From positions 1 through 33,366 of the forward strand of contig JACYLR010000217.1 of the NCBI GenBank assembly GCA_015272465.1: a DNA stretch of 33,366 nt, in the 5' to 3' direction. Origin of the DNA: Gloeomargaritaceae cyanobacterium C42_A2020_066. Lineage in GTDB: Bacteria > Cyanobacteriota > Cyanobacteriia > Gloeomargaritales > Gloeomargaritaceae. Below, piece after piece: positions 1-6,882 of this stretch. A model generated the notes under the pieces. It ran no database searches. It had not been told where the DNA came from and saw only the letters and a list, made by a program, of their open reading frames with translations. The position numbers were made by a program, and so were the translations under genes. How positions within the stretch are numbered: position 1 is the first letter of the stretch; each line of letters begins with the position of its first letter.

Positions 1-211
1 GCCCCTTATTCTGTATCACGATAAGCTCACGCAAGGCATAAATAGAGGTGCCCTTTATTACTACCCGGGACGGATTTTCTAGGCACCGCTGCAATTGGTG
101 GGAAATATATCCCGGCGAGGCAGCAATGATCGACTCTGCCTGGGCAAATGCAGTCTCAAAGGACGGCTCACGGCCTGGTCGAACATTCAGGATCGCCACT
201 TCAAGAACCAC
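1..211 (-). CDS. antibiotic biosynthesis monooxygenase (ABM) domain protein, partial
   Basis: The reading frame is open from a GTG at 211 to the left edge of the window (about 70 codons). An AAGGAG ribosome site lies six bases before the GTG. The first 50 residues fit the small ABM ferredoxin-like fold (EVAILNVRPG near the start, then a PGYISHQLQRCLENPSR segment). These proteins are about 100 residues and are usually small heme- or quinol-type oxygenases or stress proteins of unknown substrate. After about residue 51 the sequence no longer resembles what I remember of the family, so the gene may be cut by a rearrangement near position 60. What is seen is an open frame and a good ribosome site. 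The family call is from recalled motifs, and the truncation is inference. Confidence 0.5.
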   Translation of the reverse strand, partial: MVLEVAILNVRPGREPSFETAFAQAESIIAASPGYISHQLQRCLENPSRVVIKGTSIYALRELIVIQNKG

Positions 212-262
212 CAACGTCTCCTTGCGCGCTAACTCCAGGATAAGCAGCCCTTCGTGCCGGAC

Positions 263-571
263 TCAGGCATTCGAGCCATTGGTGGATGGCTGAGGTGTGG
301 GACGGGTGAGCAGATAGATGAGTGGCCCCAAGGAACCGAGTGCCAGAGTGGCCACTATCCACGGCCAGGGATTGCGGCCGGCCGCACGAGCATCGCGCCA
401 CATCCAGACCATCACCAGCCCCAAGGCAATCACCAAGTCTGCAAACACCTGAGCTTCACCAAAGCTCTGAAAGTGGGGTTCAAGAATCCCCCAATAGCCA
501 TGTCGCCAGAGGGCCACACCCGTCAGGGCGGCGAAGGGGATGAGGGTTACCAGAATCAAACTGCGGTGCAT
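263..571 (-). CDS. DUF2834 family small membrane protein
   Basis: This 102-residue protein has three hydrophobic segments (about residues 3-22, 42-58 and 69-88). The order of features, with a Phe-Ala-Asp followed by a membrane helix ending in W-x-W-x-x-D-A-R, then a loop, then a last helix ending in LIYLLTR, fits DUF2834 proteins, which are 100-120 residue inner-membrane proteins without known function. It starts at ATG 571, with AGAGGA about eight bases upstream. It is transcribed divergently from the XRE-type regulator at 695, and the shared 123-bp gap holds a perfect 17-bp dyad and a plausible promoter. The regulator therefore probably controls this gene. The family call is fairly good; the function is unknown. 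Confidence 0.7.
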   Translation of the reverse strand: MHRSLILVTLIPFAALTGVALWRHGYWGILEPHFQSFGEAQVFADLVIALGLVMVWMWRDARAAGRNPWPWIVATLALGSLGPLIYLLTRPTPQPSTNGSNA

Positions 572-600
572 AAATCATCCTCTACAGAAACTATAGGCTT

Positions 601-629
601 AGTATCGGCCGGTCGGGTTATGCGTACAA
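601..629 (-). promoter_or_regulatory. candidate sigma70-type promoter of the DUF2834 gene
   Basis: On the minus strand TTGTAC (629-624) and GATACT (606-601) are separated by 17 bases. Each matches the consensus hexamer at four of six positions. The upstream element abuts the 17-bp dyad at 629-645, so a bound repressor would block it. Seen in the sequence; the promoter role is inference. Confidence 0.4.
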
Positions 630-645
630 TTACCTCCGAGGTAAT
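629..645. promoter_or_regulatory. 17-bp perfect dyad, candidate XRE-regulator operator
   Basis: ATTACCTC, one central C, then GAGGTAAT: both eight-base arms match perfectly. It sits 50 bp before the regulator start at 695 and touches the candidate promoter of the divergent DUF2834 gene. Size and position fit a homodimeric helix-turn-helix regulator that controls both genes. No second copy was noticed in the window. Confidence 0.55.
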
Positions 646-694
646 CAGCACAACGCGCCCGGCACACCCACCCCCAATCCTGGAAAGGCAAGCG

Positions 695-1513
695 ATGACC
701 CCTCGGCCGGCCGATCCCCTGACGGCAACCCTTCGCCGTCTGCGTCAAGGCCAGCGGCTCAGCCAGTTGGAATTGTCCCTGCGCCTCGGTGTTTCCCAGC
801 GGCACGTCAGCTTTGTCGAGACTGGTCGGGCCCGCCCCAGCCGCGCCCTACTGATCACCTGGTTACAAGCCCTGGAAGCGCCCCTGACCCTGCGGAATCA
901 AGCCCTGCTCCAAGCAGGGTACGCTCCGGTCTATCGCACCACAGACTTGGAAGACCCTGCCCTCGCTTCGGTCAACATGGCCCTCGAACACTTGTTGGCC
1001 GCCCACGATCCCCTGCCGGCTTTGGTGATTGACGCCCAGTGGAACCTTCTGCGCTGGAATCGCGGGGGTCAGTGGCTGGCGACAACCTTGCTGCCCTGGG
1101 CAACCGGCCTGACCGACCCCTCAGGTGTCAATCTTCTGGATCTGCTGATCCACCCCCACGGGTTAGCCCAATCCATCCTCAATCTGCACGAAGTGGGGCC
1201 GGCATTCCTCACCCTGCTGCGCCACGAGGCCGGTGTCCACCCTGAACTCGCCCCTCGGGTGGAAGCCTTTGCGGCTTTTGTGAAATCCCGCATCGGCACC
1301 TACCCTGTCCATACCCACGGCAGTCCCGCAACAGCCCCGGTGTTGACCACCCGTTATGCCACCTCTTGGGGTGAACTGACCTTTTTCAGTATGTTTACAA
1401 CCTTTGGAACGCCCCAGGACATTACCCTGACCTCCCTGCGGGTGGAGCATTTATTCCCGGCAGATACTGCAACGGAGCAGTGCTTGCGAGAGCAGGTGCC
1501 CGTCTCCTCATAA
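695..1513 (+). CDS. XRE-family transcriptional regulator with MmyB-like ligand-binding domain
   Basis: Residues 13-60 form a Cro/C1-type helix-turn-helix (LRQGQRLSQLELSLRLGVSQ followed by RHVSFVETGRARPS). Residues from about 95 to the C-terminus (272) look like the MmyB-like ligand-binding domain, with the typical VIDAQWNLLRWNRGG strand-helix. Such proteins are cytoplasmic dimeric regulators, often next to an oxidoreductase or membrane gene they control. I chose ATG 695 because the helix-turn-helix begins soon after it. The frame is open upstream to 254, but that extension overlaps the DUF2834 gene antisense and has no domain. The perfect dyad at 629-645 is a likely binding site, which suggests autoregulation together with DUF2834 control. 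The ligand is unknown. Confidence 0.8.
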   Translation: MTPRPADPLTATLRRLRQGQRLSQLELSLRLGVSQRHVSFVETGRARPSRALLITWLQALEAPLTLRNQALLQAGYAPVYRTTDLEDPALASVNMALEHLLAAHDPLPALVIDAQWNLLRWNRGGQWLATTLLPWATGLTDPSGVNLLDLLIHPHGLAQSILNLHEVGPAFLTLLRHEAGVHPELAPRVEAFAAFVKSRIGTYPVHTHGSPATAPVLTTRYATSWGELTFFSMFTTFGTPQDITLTSLRVEHLFPADTATEQCLREQVPVSS

Positions 1514-1645
1514 GCCGCGGGTCTGGGGTGTAGCCAGCCCGGCAACCGGCTTGCAGACCTTGTTTTCCAGTTGCCGGAGTCGGAGCATGATGGAAAGATC
1601 AAGACCCGGTTGCATCAACCCCAAAAGCGGCTTAGATAAGGACAT
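1508..1645 (-). CDS. candidate small protein, 45 residues, unknown
   Basis: The space between the XRE regulator and the next gene contains a minus-strand frame starting at ATG 1645, and it is open further upstream. Its sequence has protein-like character (MSLSKPLLGLMQPGLDLSIM, then a charged LRLRQLENK helix). No clear ribosome site precedes it, and it overlaps the last bases of the regulator. I recognise no family. It could be a genuine short gene, the end of a decayed gene, or chance in GC-rich sequence. Confidence 0.2.
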   Translation of the reverse strand: MSLSKPLLGLMQPGLDLSIMLRLRQLENKVCKPVAGLATPQTRGL

Positions 1646-1740
1646 GCCGTAGTGACGCCCGTAACTCAAGGGGATGGGGGCGGGCCTGGTAAGCTAATGG
1701 CCAGAGCAAGTGTCCTGTGCCGATGTTTCCCAGTGGCTCC

Positions 1741-3627
1741 ATGAACGAGCAGGTCAGTCCGACCCCAGAAACGCCCGACGAGAGTCCTCTTAGCCCGGAC
1801 ATGGCGGACGTCGCGTCCGAATCTCCCCCTGAGGCGTCGCCTGCCCCCACACCGGCCGGCCGGCCGTGGCGCAATGCCGGGCGGGCCAGCCGCTGGAACC
1901 CCCTCAAGAAAGCACCTACTTGGCCCCTCTGGCTGGCGGCACTGTTGAGCGTGGGATTAGCTTACGCCCTCCTCGACCGGGTGCTGCTGTTCACCCTGCA
2001 AGGTCTCAGCTTTGGTCTGTTCCGCGTCTTCCGGGTCTACACCTGGGTAGAGACACTGGGTTGGCTGCCCCTGGTGCCTCTGGCTGGACTGGTGATCCTG
2101 GCTCCCCGCCTCCAGGACTGGATTCTCCATCGGGCGGGTGGATACCGACGCCTCGACTTGGCCACCCTCGGCCAGGGCTATCCAGAGACGGCGCGCCTTT
2201 TGGGACTGTTTCACCAACAACGCCAACTACCTCCGCCTCAGGTGTCCCTGCTGACCAGTTCCTTTCCTTTGTGTTTTAGCTACGGCTACCGGCCGGCCGC
2301 CGTGCGGCTGGTACTCAGTGATGGGCTACTCACCCGCCTGGATGACCGGGAACTGGCAGCCCTCATGGCCACAGAACTCAGCCATCGGTTGGGGGCACGG
2401 CTGACGCTCCCCTGGCCCCGGCGTCTGACCCTCTACCTGGGCCTGGGACTCTTCTCAGGATTAACACTCCTGGGCCAACTGCCCTATCTCGTCTATTGGG
2501 GCACGAGCGTCTGGGCTGACCGTCAATCCCGACCCTGGTTCCGTTGGCCGGCCGCGCTGCTCGCCTGTCTGGCCTACGGATTGTTCCAGATGTTTCGTTG
2601 GCCCGCCTTGATCCTGGGCCGTGCCCGCTGGCCCTATAGCGACGCCCGCGGCCTCGATATGACCGGCGACCCCAATGCCCTGACCCGTGCCCTGCTCAAG
2701 TCCTGTGAGGGAATGACAGATGCCCTGCGCCAGGAACACTGCTTGCCCCACCTCGTGCGCCTCTGGGAACCCCTGTTGCCCGTGGCAGTCCGGCCGGCCG
2801 TTGCTCTGGGTAGCCTGCCCGAATCCACACCCTGGGAGGCAGTCCTGCCCTGGGACTGGTGCACGCCCCTGGGTGGGTGGCTGGTGCTCAGTCAGGCCCA
2901 ACCTCGGCTGGGCGTCCGGCTGCAACGCCTGATGGTCTTAGCGAATCAGTGGCATCTCGACCTGGAAGTACCCCTTGTCCCACCTACTCGTCACGCCACG
3001 AATGGCAACCGGGCAGCGCTCTACCTGGCCCCCTGGCTAGGGTTAGGGCTGGGATGGCTCGTGGGCACCGGCCTCACAGCTGGTCTGCGGGCCGCCCGTT
3101 TGATTCTCTTCGATCCCTGGATTGTGCCGGCCTTGGCCATAGCCGGGTTGGGATTGGGGCTGTTGGTGCGGATTAACGCCCTCTATCCCGACTTGCCCAC
3201 CCAGCGTTTGGACACGCGCCCTGACCTGGCTGGTTTTCTAGCGGTGCCTGCCCTGCTTCCCCTCGATCCCAAACCGTTCTACAGTCAAGTTTCGCTGCTC
3301 GGCCGGCCGGGCTTGGTCAACCTCCTAGGCCAGGATCTATGGCTGGACACCCCCACTGGACTGCTACCCATTCGCTACCTGGCCGCCCCCCAGCAGTGGG
3401 ATCAGGCATTCCTTGGTCCCCGCCATCCCGTTCGCTTCCTGGGGCGAAGCGTCTACCTCAAGGGCTGGCTGCGGCGAGGTGTTGCCCCCTGGGTTGATCT
3501 AGAGATGCTTCAAACGCCCCAAGGGCAGACCTGCCGCGGCGGCTGGCCGCTGTGGGCCACGCTCCTGTCCCTAGGCTTGATTGGGATCAGCACGTTTGTC
3601 CTCGGCTTTTTCGGCGTCAGTAGCTAG
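1741..3627 (+). CDS. M48-like membrane protein with degenerate protease site
   Basis: The protein (628 residues from ATG 1741; in-frame starts at GTG 1717 and ATG 1723 are possible) has a Pro-rich N-terminus, several membrane segments (about residues 62-85, 100-125, 230-260, 280-300 and more near residues 420-470 and 605-625) and an M48/HtpX-like core. The segment LDDRELAALMATELSHRLGA corresponds to the M48 zinc helix, but the first His of HExxH is Thr (TELSH, residues 211-215). The later YSDARG...GDPNALTRALLK corresponds to the E-x-D-R...GDPxAL region, also without its metal-binding Glu. It probably is not an active zinc protease. A chaperone-like or membrane quality-control role is possible. 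It ends 146 bases before a clear terminator at 3773. Confidence 0.65.
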   Translation: MNEQVSPTPETPDESPLSPDMADVASESPPEASPAPTPAGRPWRNAGRASRWNPLKKAPTWPLWLAALLSVGLAYALLDRVLLFTLQGLSFGLFRVFRVYTWVETLGWLPLVPLAGLVILAPRLQDWILHRAGGYRRLDLATLGQGYPETARLLGLFHQQRQLPPPQVSLLTSSFPLCFSYGYRPAAVRLVLSDGLLTRLDDRELAALMATELSHRLGARLTLPWPRRLTLYLGLGLFSGLTLLGQLPYLVYWGTSVWADRQSRPWFRWPAALLACLAYGLFQMFRWPALILGRARWPYSDARGLDMTGDPNALTRALLKSCEGMTDALRQEHCLPHLVRLWEPLLPVAVRPAVALGSLPESTPWEAVLPWDWCTPLGGWLVLSQAQPRLGVRLQRLMVLANQWHLDLEVPLVPPTRHATNGNRAALYLAPWLGLGLGWLVGTGLTAGLRAARLILFDPWIVPALAIAGLGLGLLVRINALYPDLPTQRLDTRPDLAGFLAVPALLPLDPKPFYSQVSLLGRPGLVNLLGQDLWLDTPTGLLPIRYLAAPQQWDQAFLGPRHPVRFLGRSVYLKGWLRRGVAPWVDLEMLQTPQGQTCRGGWPLWATLLSLGLIGISTFVLGFFGVSS

Positions 3628-3772
3628 GGAGATGTTGCGATATGTTGCAATATCCCGATGAAATGGTTTATATTTCTTTACGGATACGAAGCATTCAAGC
3701 ATAGCGAAGTTGTCTCTGACTTGGGTGTCTCGGGTCTTCTTGCCTTTATCTCCTCTCAACACAGCTTGTCCG

Positions 3773-3800
3773 GCCACCTACCCTAGGTGGCTGTTTTATT
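3773..3800 (+). terminator. rho-independent terminator
   Basis: GCCACCTA (3773-3780), a three-base CCC loop, then TAGGTGGC (3784-3791) form a perfect eight-pair stem followed by TGTTTTATT. It lies 146 bases after the stop of the M48-like gene and can end that transcript. The distance leaves room for a small RNA in 3628-3790. On the other strand it lies beyond the 3' end of the FkbM gene, but there is no strong T-run in that direction. Confidence 0.75.
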
Positions 3801-3890
3801 GGCGCGCCCGTCAGGTTACACGCCTAGCGATCAGGTCATGGCAGCATGCTTGCCTTGGGTACCTGGTGAGACAGCAACTGGAGCCGTCTA

Positions 3891-4801
3891 TCATTCGTAT
3901 GGCGGTGGATCTCCGAAGAGTACCTGGGTCTCCAAACTGACAAGCTTGGAGAAGAGATCGTGATCCGCATCTGTAAACCCACACATGTCCAGGTAATAGA
4001 TGGCGGGATTTCCACTCAGAAAGCGCTGAGAAACAAGGCATACTGTCAGGTCAATGAGTCGATCTACATCACCATTCTCGACGCGACCCAGGTAATTACC
4101 AAAGTTGTCATAAACCACGAAATATAAATACCCAGACTGCACAAGACACTCTAGGGTTTGGAGTCCTTCCATAGGCCCGTCATCTTCAAAGGTAATATCG
4201 TATTCAAAGAAAATAACGGGTTTTTGCCTTTCCAGAAAGTTAACATGATATTGGATGATATCGAAATCATGGCCATCCGTATCGATCTTAAGAAGTTTAC
4301 TTTCCCGAAAGTCCGGACGCTCTGCAACAATATCATTAAGGGTTCGGATCGGAATGCCATGACCGTGACTTAACTGTGATGTGGATTGGAAGGTTGCTGT
4401 TCCTCCATAATTCTGTATGTTATCCAGGGAAACGGCACCCGACTGACCACCGACAAAACATCTAACGAGGCTGATACCTCCGAGTTTTGACGAATTTTCT
4501 ATCAGATAGGGAATAAACAAAGGGTTACCTTCTATGCATAATATGGGTACAGAGGCATTGCTCCGAATTAAGGCTGCTGAATCTCCTATATTGGCGCCAA
4601 TATCAATGGCCGCTGTATGGGGATTTTCGCAAAAACCAATCGGGCAATATAGCCCAAGGGTCGGTCGTAACGATGCCAGTGGCTCTGATACTGGTCGAGG
4701 GGATGCTCAATAGGCATGACCAGTGGGAAATTGCCCACGGTGTAGCGCTTCTGTCCTCCTGGATTCGTGCGTGTGAAATGGGTCTCAGTCATCATGTTCA
4801 T
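3891..4801 (-). pseudogene. FkbM-family methyltransferase, frameshifted
   Basis: Two overlapping minus-strand frames together encode one FkbM protein. The first (start ATG 4801 with AGGAA six bases upstream) reads QYQSHWHRYDRPLGYIARLVFAK and then shifts. The second contains AIDIGANIGD, CIEGNP and LLKIDTDGHDFDII, the SAM-binding and substrate region of FkbM O-methyltransferases. Adding one A in the run at about 4624-4627 restores a single frame of about 303 codons, a normal family size. FkbM enzymes methylate sugars or polyketides and often sit in glycan loci. This gene is AT-richer than its neighbours and its body has none of the GGCCGGCC motifs, which suggests recent transfer. The break may be real or a homopolymer error. 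Confidence 0.75.
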
Positions 4802-4877
4802 GGGATTCCTGTCCATCCATGATAGGTCTACGGCCGGCCCTGGCATAATATGAGGCAGTCCAAGACGCTCCTTGCCC

Positions 4878-5585
4878 ATGTCCGAGGCCATCCAGTTCGA
4901 TCTATTTGGTGAGCAACAGCATCCCCAGGCTGGGTTCACGCCCCCCGCTAGTGACCCGGAGCGGATTCCTCAGGATGCTAGCCAGCCGATTTCCCCAGGC
5001 ACCTATCGGGACTTGGCGCACCTCACGGATCATTGCCACCAGTGTCAGCGCTGTGGTTTGGCAACCACCCGCACCCATGTGGTTGTCAGCCGTGGTAATC
5101 CCCAGGCGCCGCTGATGGTCGTTGGTGAAGGCCCTGGCCAGCAGGAGGACGAAACCGGCCGGCCGTTTGTGGGCAAGGCCGGGCAACTCCTAGACAAGAT
5201 TCTGGCCTCCGTGGGGTTTGACTCGGAGCGGGATGTCTACATCTGCAATGTCGTCAAATGCCGGCCTCCGGGGAACCGCAACCCGGAACCGGACGAAGTG
5301 GCTGCCTGCAAGGGCTATCTGCTAGAGCAGATTCGCCTCATCAATCCCAAAGTCATCCTGATGACCGGCGCCGTCGCGCTCCAATCCCTTCTGGGGGAGA
5401 AGAACGGCATTACCAAAGTCCGGGGCACCTGGTACGAGTGGCAGGGTCACCTGTGTATGCCCATCCTCCACCCGGCCTATCTGCTCCGCAACCAGTCCCG
5501 GGAGCCGGGCAGCCCCAAATGGTTGACCTGGCAGGATATGAAAACCGTCCGCGCCCGGATTGATGACCTGCTTCAGGTATCCTAG
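4878..5585 (+). CDS. uracil-DNA glycosylase, family 4 (iron-sulfur)
   Basis: This enzyme removes uracil from DNA (deaminated cytosine or misincorporated dUTP) to start base-excision repair. The sequence shows the family 4 marks in order: a Cys pair CQRC near residue 57, the active-site motif GEGPGQQED, a second cysteine set (CNVVKCRPPGNRNPEPDEV then AAC) that completes the [4Fe-4S] site, and the HPAYLLRN motif near the C-terminus. The length of 235 residues is normal, with a variable N-terminal 40 residues. ATG 4878 is preferred; a TTG two codons earlier is possible. It is divergent from the FkbM gene, with 76 bp between, and 51 bp upstream of the MoxR gene. Confidence 0.88.
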   Translation: MSEAIQFDLFGEQQHPQAGFTPPASDPERIPQDASQPISPGTYRDLAHLTDHCHQCQRCGLATTRTHVVVSRGNPQAPLMVVGEGPGQQEDETGRPFVGKAGQLLDKILASVGFDSERDVYICNVVKCRPPGNRNPEPDEVAACKGYLLEQIRLINPKVILMTGAVALQSLLGEKNGITKVRGTWYEWQGHLCMPILHPAYLLRNQSREPGSPKWLTWQDMKTVRARIDDLLQVS

Positions 5586-5636
5586 GCCGTTGCACTGCCA
5601 GGCTGGCGTAGAATGGCGGCGGCGTTGTAGGTGTCT

Positions 5637-6566
5637 ATGGCTGTTGCCCCAACTACCCTGACAGCCCTGGGGCAGGCCCTGGGCCAGATTATTGTCGGTC
5701 AAACGGCCCTGATTGAGCCTTTGTTAGTTGCAGCCCTTGTGGGGGGCCATGTGGTGCTCGAGGGGGTGCCTGGCACCGGAAAAACCCTGCTGGTCAAAGC
5801 CCTTGCCCAACTGCTGGGGGCAGAGTTTCGCCGGGTTCAACTCACACCCGACATCCTACCGGCAGATATTCTGGGCACCAGCATCTTTGACCCCCAAGCG
5901 TGCAGCTTCAGTTTCCGGCCTGGCCCTATCTTCACCGAAGTACTACTGGCAGATGAGGTCAACCGCACCCCCCCTCGCACCCAAGCAGCCCTGTTGGAGG
6001 CCATGCAGGAACAACAGGTCACCCTGGAGGGACAAACTCGGCCCCTACCGCCCTTTTTCTGGGTGATCGCTACCCAGAACCCCCTAGAATTTGAGGGAAC
6101 CTACCCCCTGCCCGAGGCCCAACTGGATCGCTTTTTGTTCAAGCTCACGGTAGATTATCCCGACTACGAAGCGGAGAAAACCCTGCTCAGGGCCGACTTG
6201 GGAGCTGCACCCCTACCTCAACCCCTACTGAAGCCTGCTGACTTGGTGGCCCTACGGCCGGCCGTGGCAGCCCTCACCGCTACCGATGTCTTGATTGAGT
6301 ATCTCCTAGCCTTGGTGCATCACACTCGCCAGCACCGAGACCTGCTCCTGGGAGCTTCACCCCGTGCCGCAGTCGCCTGGTTACAGGCTGGGCGGGCGCG
6401 GGCGTGGATGGCCGGCCGGGACTACGTCACGCCGGATGATCTTCAGGTGCTGGCCCTGCCCTTGCTTCAGCATCGACTGATCCTGAAACCGGAAGCCCAA
6501 CTCGAAGGAGTCCAGCTGTCCGAACTGATCCAGCAGCTTGTGGAACAGGTGCCGGTACCGCGCTGA
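5637..6566 (+). CDS. MoxR-family AAA+ ATPase (without adjacent DUF58 partner)
   Basis: Residues 43-50 are the Walker A loop (GVPGTGKT), 103-107 the Walker B (LLADE) followed by NRTPPRTQAALLEAM, and ATQNPLEFEGTYPLPEAQLD gives sensor 1 and the following conserved block. The 309-residue length is typical. MoxR ATPases act as chaperones that assemble or activate partner enzymes, usually encoded beside DUF58 and VWA proteins. No such partner lies here: the gene is followed 27 bases later by tRNA-Ser and the integrated element. ATG 5637 has AGGT just upstream; GTG 5631 is an alternative. A second, better-equipped MoxR gene lies at 15217-16191. The client of this one is unknown. Confidence 0.85.
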   Translation: MAVAPTTLTALGQALGQIIVGQTALIEPLLVAALVGGHVVLEGVPGTGKTLLVKALAQLLGAEFRRVQLTPDILPADILGTSIFDPQACSFSFRPGPIFTEVLLADEVNRTPPRTQAALLEAMQEQQVTLEGQTRPLPPFFWVIATQNPLEFEGTYPLPEAQLDRFLFKLTVDYPDYEAEKTLLRADLGAAPLPQPLLKPADLVALRPAVAALTATDVLIEYLLALVHHTRQHRDLLLGASPRAAVAWLQAGRARAWMAGRDYVTPDDLQVLALPLLQHRLILKPEAQLEGVQLSELIQQLVEQVPVPR

Positions 6567-6593
6567 ATGACTTGATAGGATGGAGACTCGCAT

Positions 6594-6678
6594 GGAGAGA
6601 TGGCAGAGTGGTCGAATGCGGCCGACTTGAAATCGGCTTCGGGGAAACCCGACGGGGGTTCGAATCCCTCTCTCTCCG
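6594..6678 (+). tRNA. trnS: tRNA-Ser (anticodon UGA)
   Basis: The seven-base acceptor arms GGAGAGA (6594-6600) and TCTCTCC (6671-6677) pair, with discriminator G at 6678. The anticodon stem CCGA/TCGG encloses CTTGAAA with anticodon TGA. A long variable arm (TTCGGGGAAACCCGA) marks a class II serine tRNA. The T loop is GTTCGAATC. CCA is not encoded. The last ten bases are part of the 13-bp repeat (6669-6681) that recurs at 13488-13500, so this tRNA is the integration site of the downstream element and was left intact by it. Confidence 0.95.
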
Positions 6679-6681
6679 TTA
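6669..6681 (+). other. attL core (13-bp repeat at tRNA 3' end)
   Basis: TCTCTCTCCGTTA covers the end of the tRNA-Ser acceptor strand, the discriminator base and three bases beyond. It recurs exactly at 13488-13500. Tyrosine integrases commonly recombine at tRNA 3' ends, and the integrase gene starts about 200 bp downstream, the usual arrangement. Confidence 0.65.
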
Positions 6682-6837
6682 AAGTCACGATAACGAGTAG
6701 GGTTAAGGGGGTACTGGTGAGTCCTAGAACGTCATCCCATCAGTGACTAGAGGACAATCTCTAGGCACCAGATAGGTACAGGACAGTACGGCAAAGTCTC
6801 AGGGCATCCGCTACATTGGGGCAAATGAGATAGGGAG

Positions 6838-6859
6838 AAATGGCGATCCTGCCATTTTT
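6838..6859 (+). other. short hairpin upstream of the integrase
   Basis: AAATGGC (6838-6844), a GATCCT loop and GCCATTT (6851-6857) form a perfect seven-pair stem followed by TTC. It may be a weak terminator for tRNA read-through or an integrase or regulator site. It lies 24 bases before the integrase start. The rest of 6682-6882 shows nothing I can name. Confidence 0.35.
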
Positions 6860-6882
6860 CGTACCCCTCGCACTGCCCCATC

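Noticed and set aside
254-694. Upstream extension of the XRE regulator frame to 254
   Set aside because: It overlaps the DUF2834 gene antisense and the operator region, and shows no domain; ATG 695 fits the helix-turn-helix family start.
3740-3800. Yfr1 small RNA
   Set aside because: The CTCCTCTCAACAC segment resembles but does not match the conserved Yfr1 core (ACTCCTCACAC), and the first stem-loop is not evident.
4586-4939. Separate 117-residue gene upstream of the FkbM frame
   Set aside because: Its C-terminal part reads as the start of the FkbM protein; a one-base change joins the two frames, and its first 46 codons overlap the divergent uracil-DNA glycosylase start.
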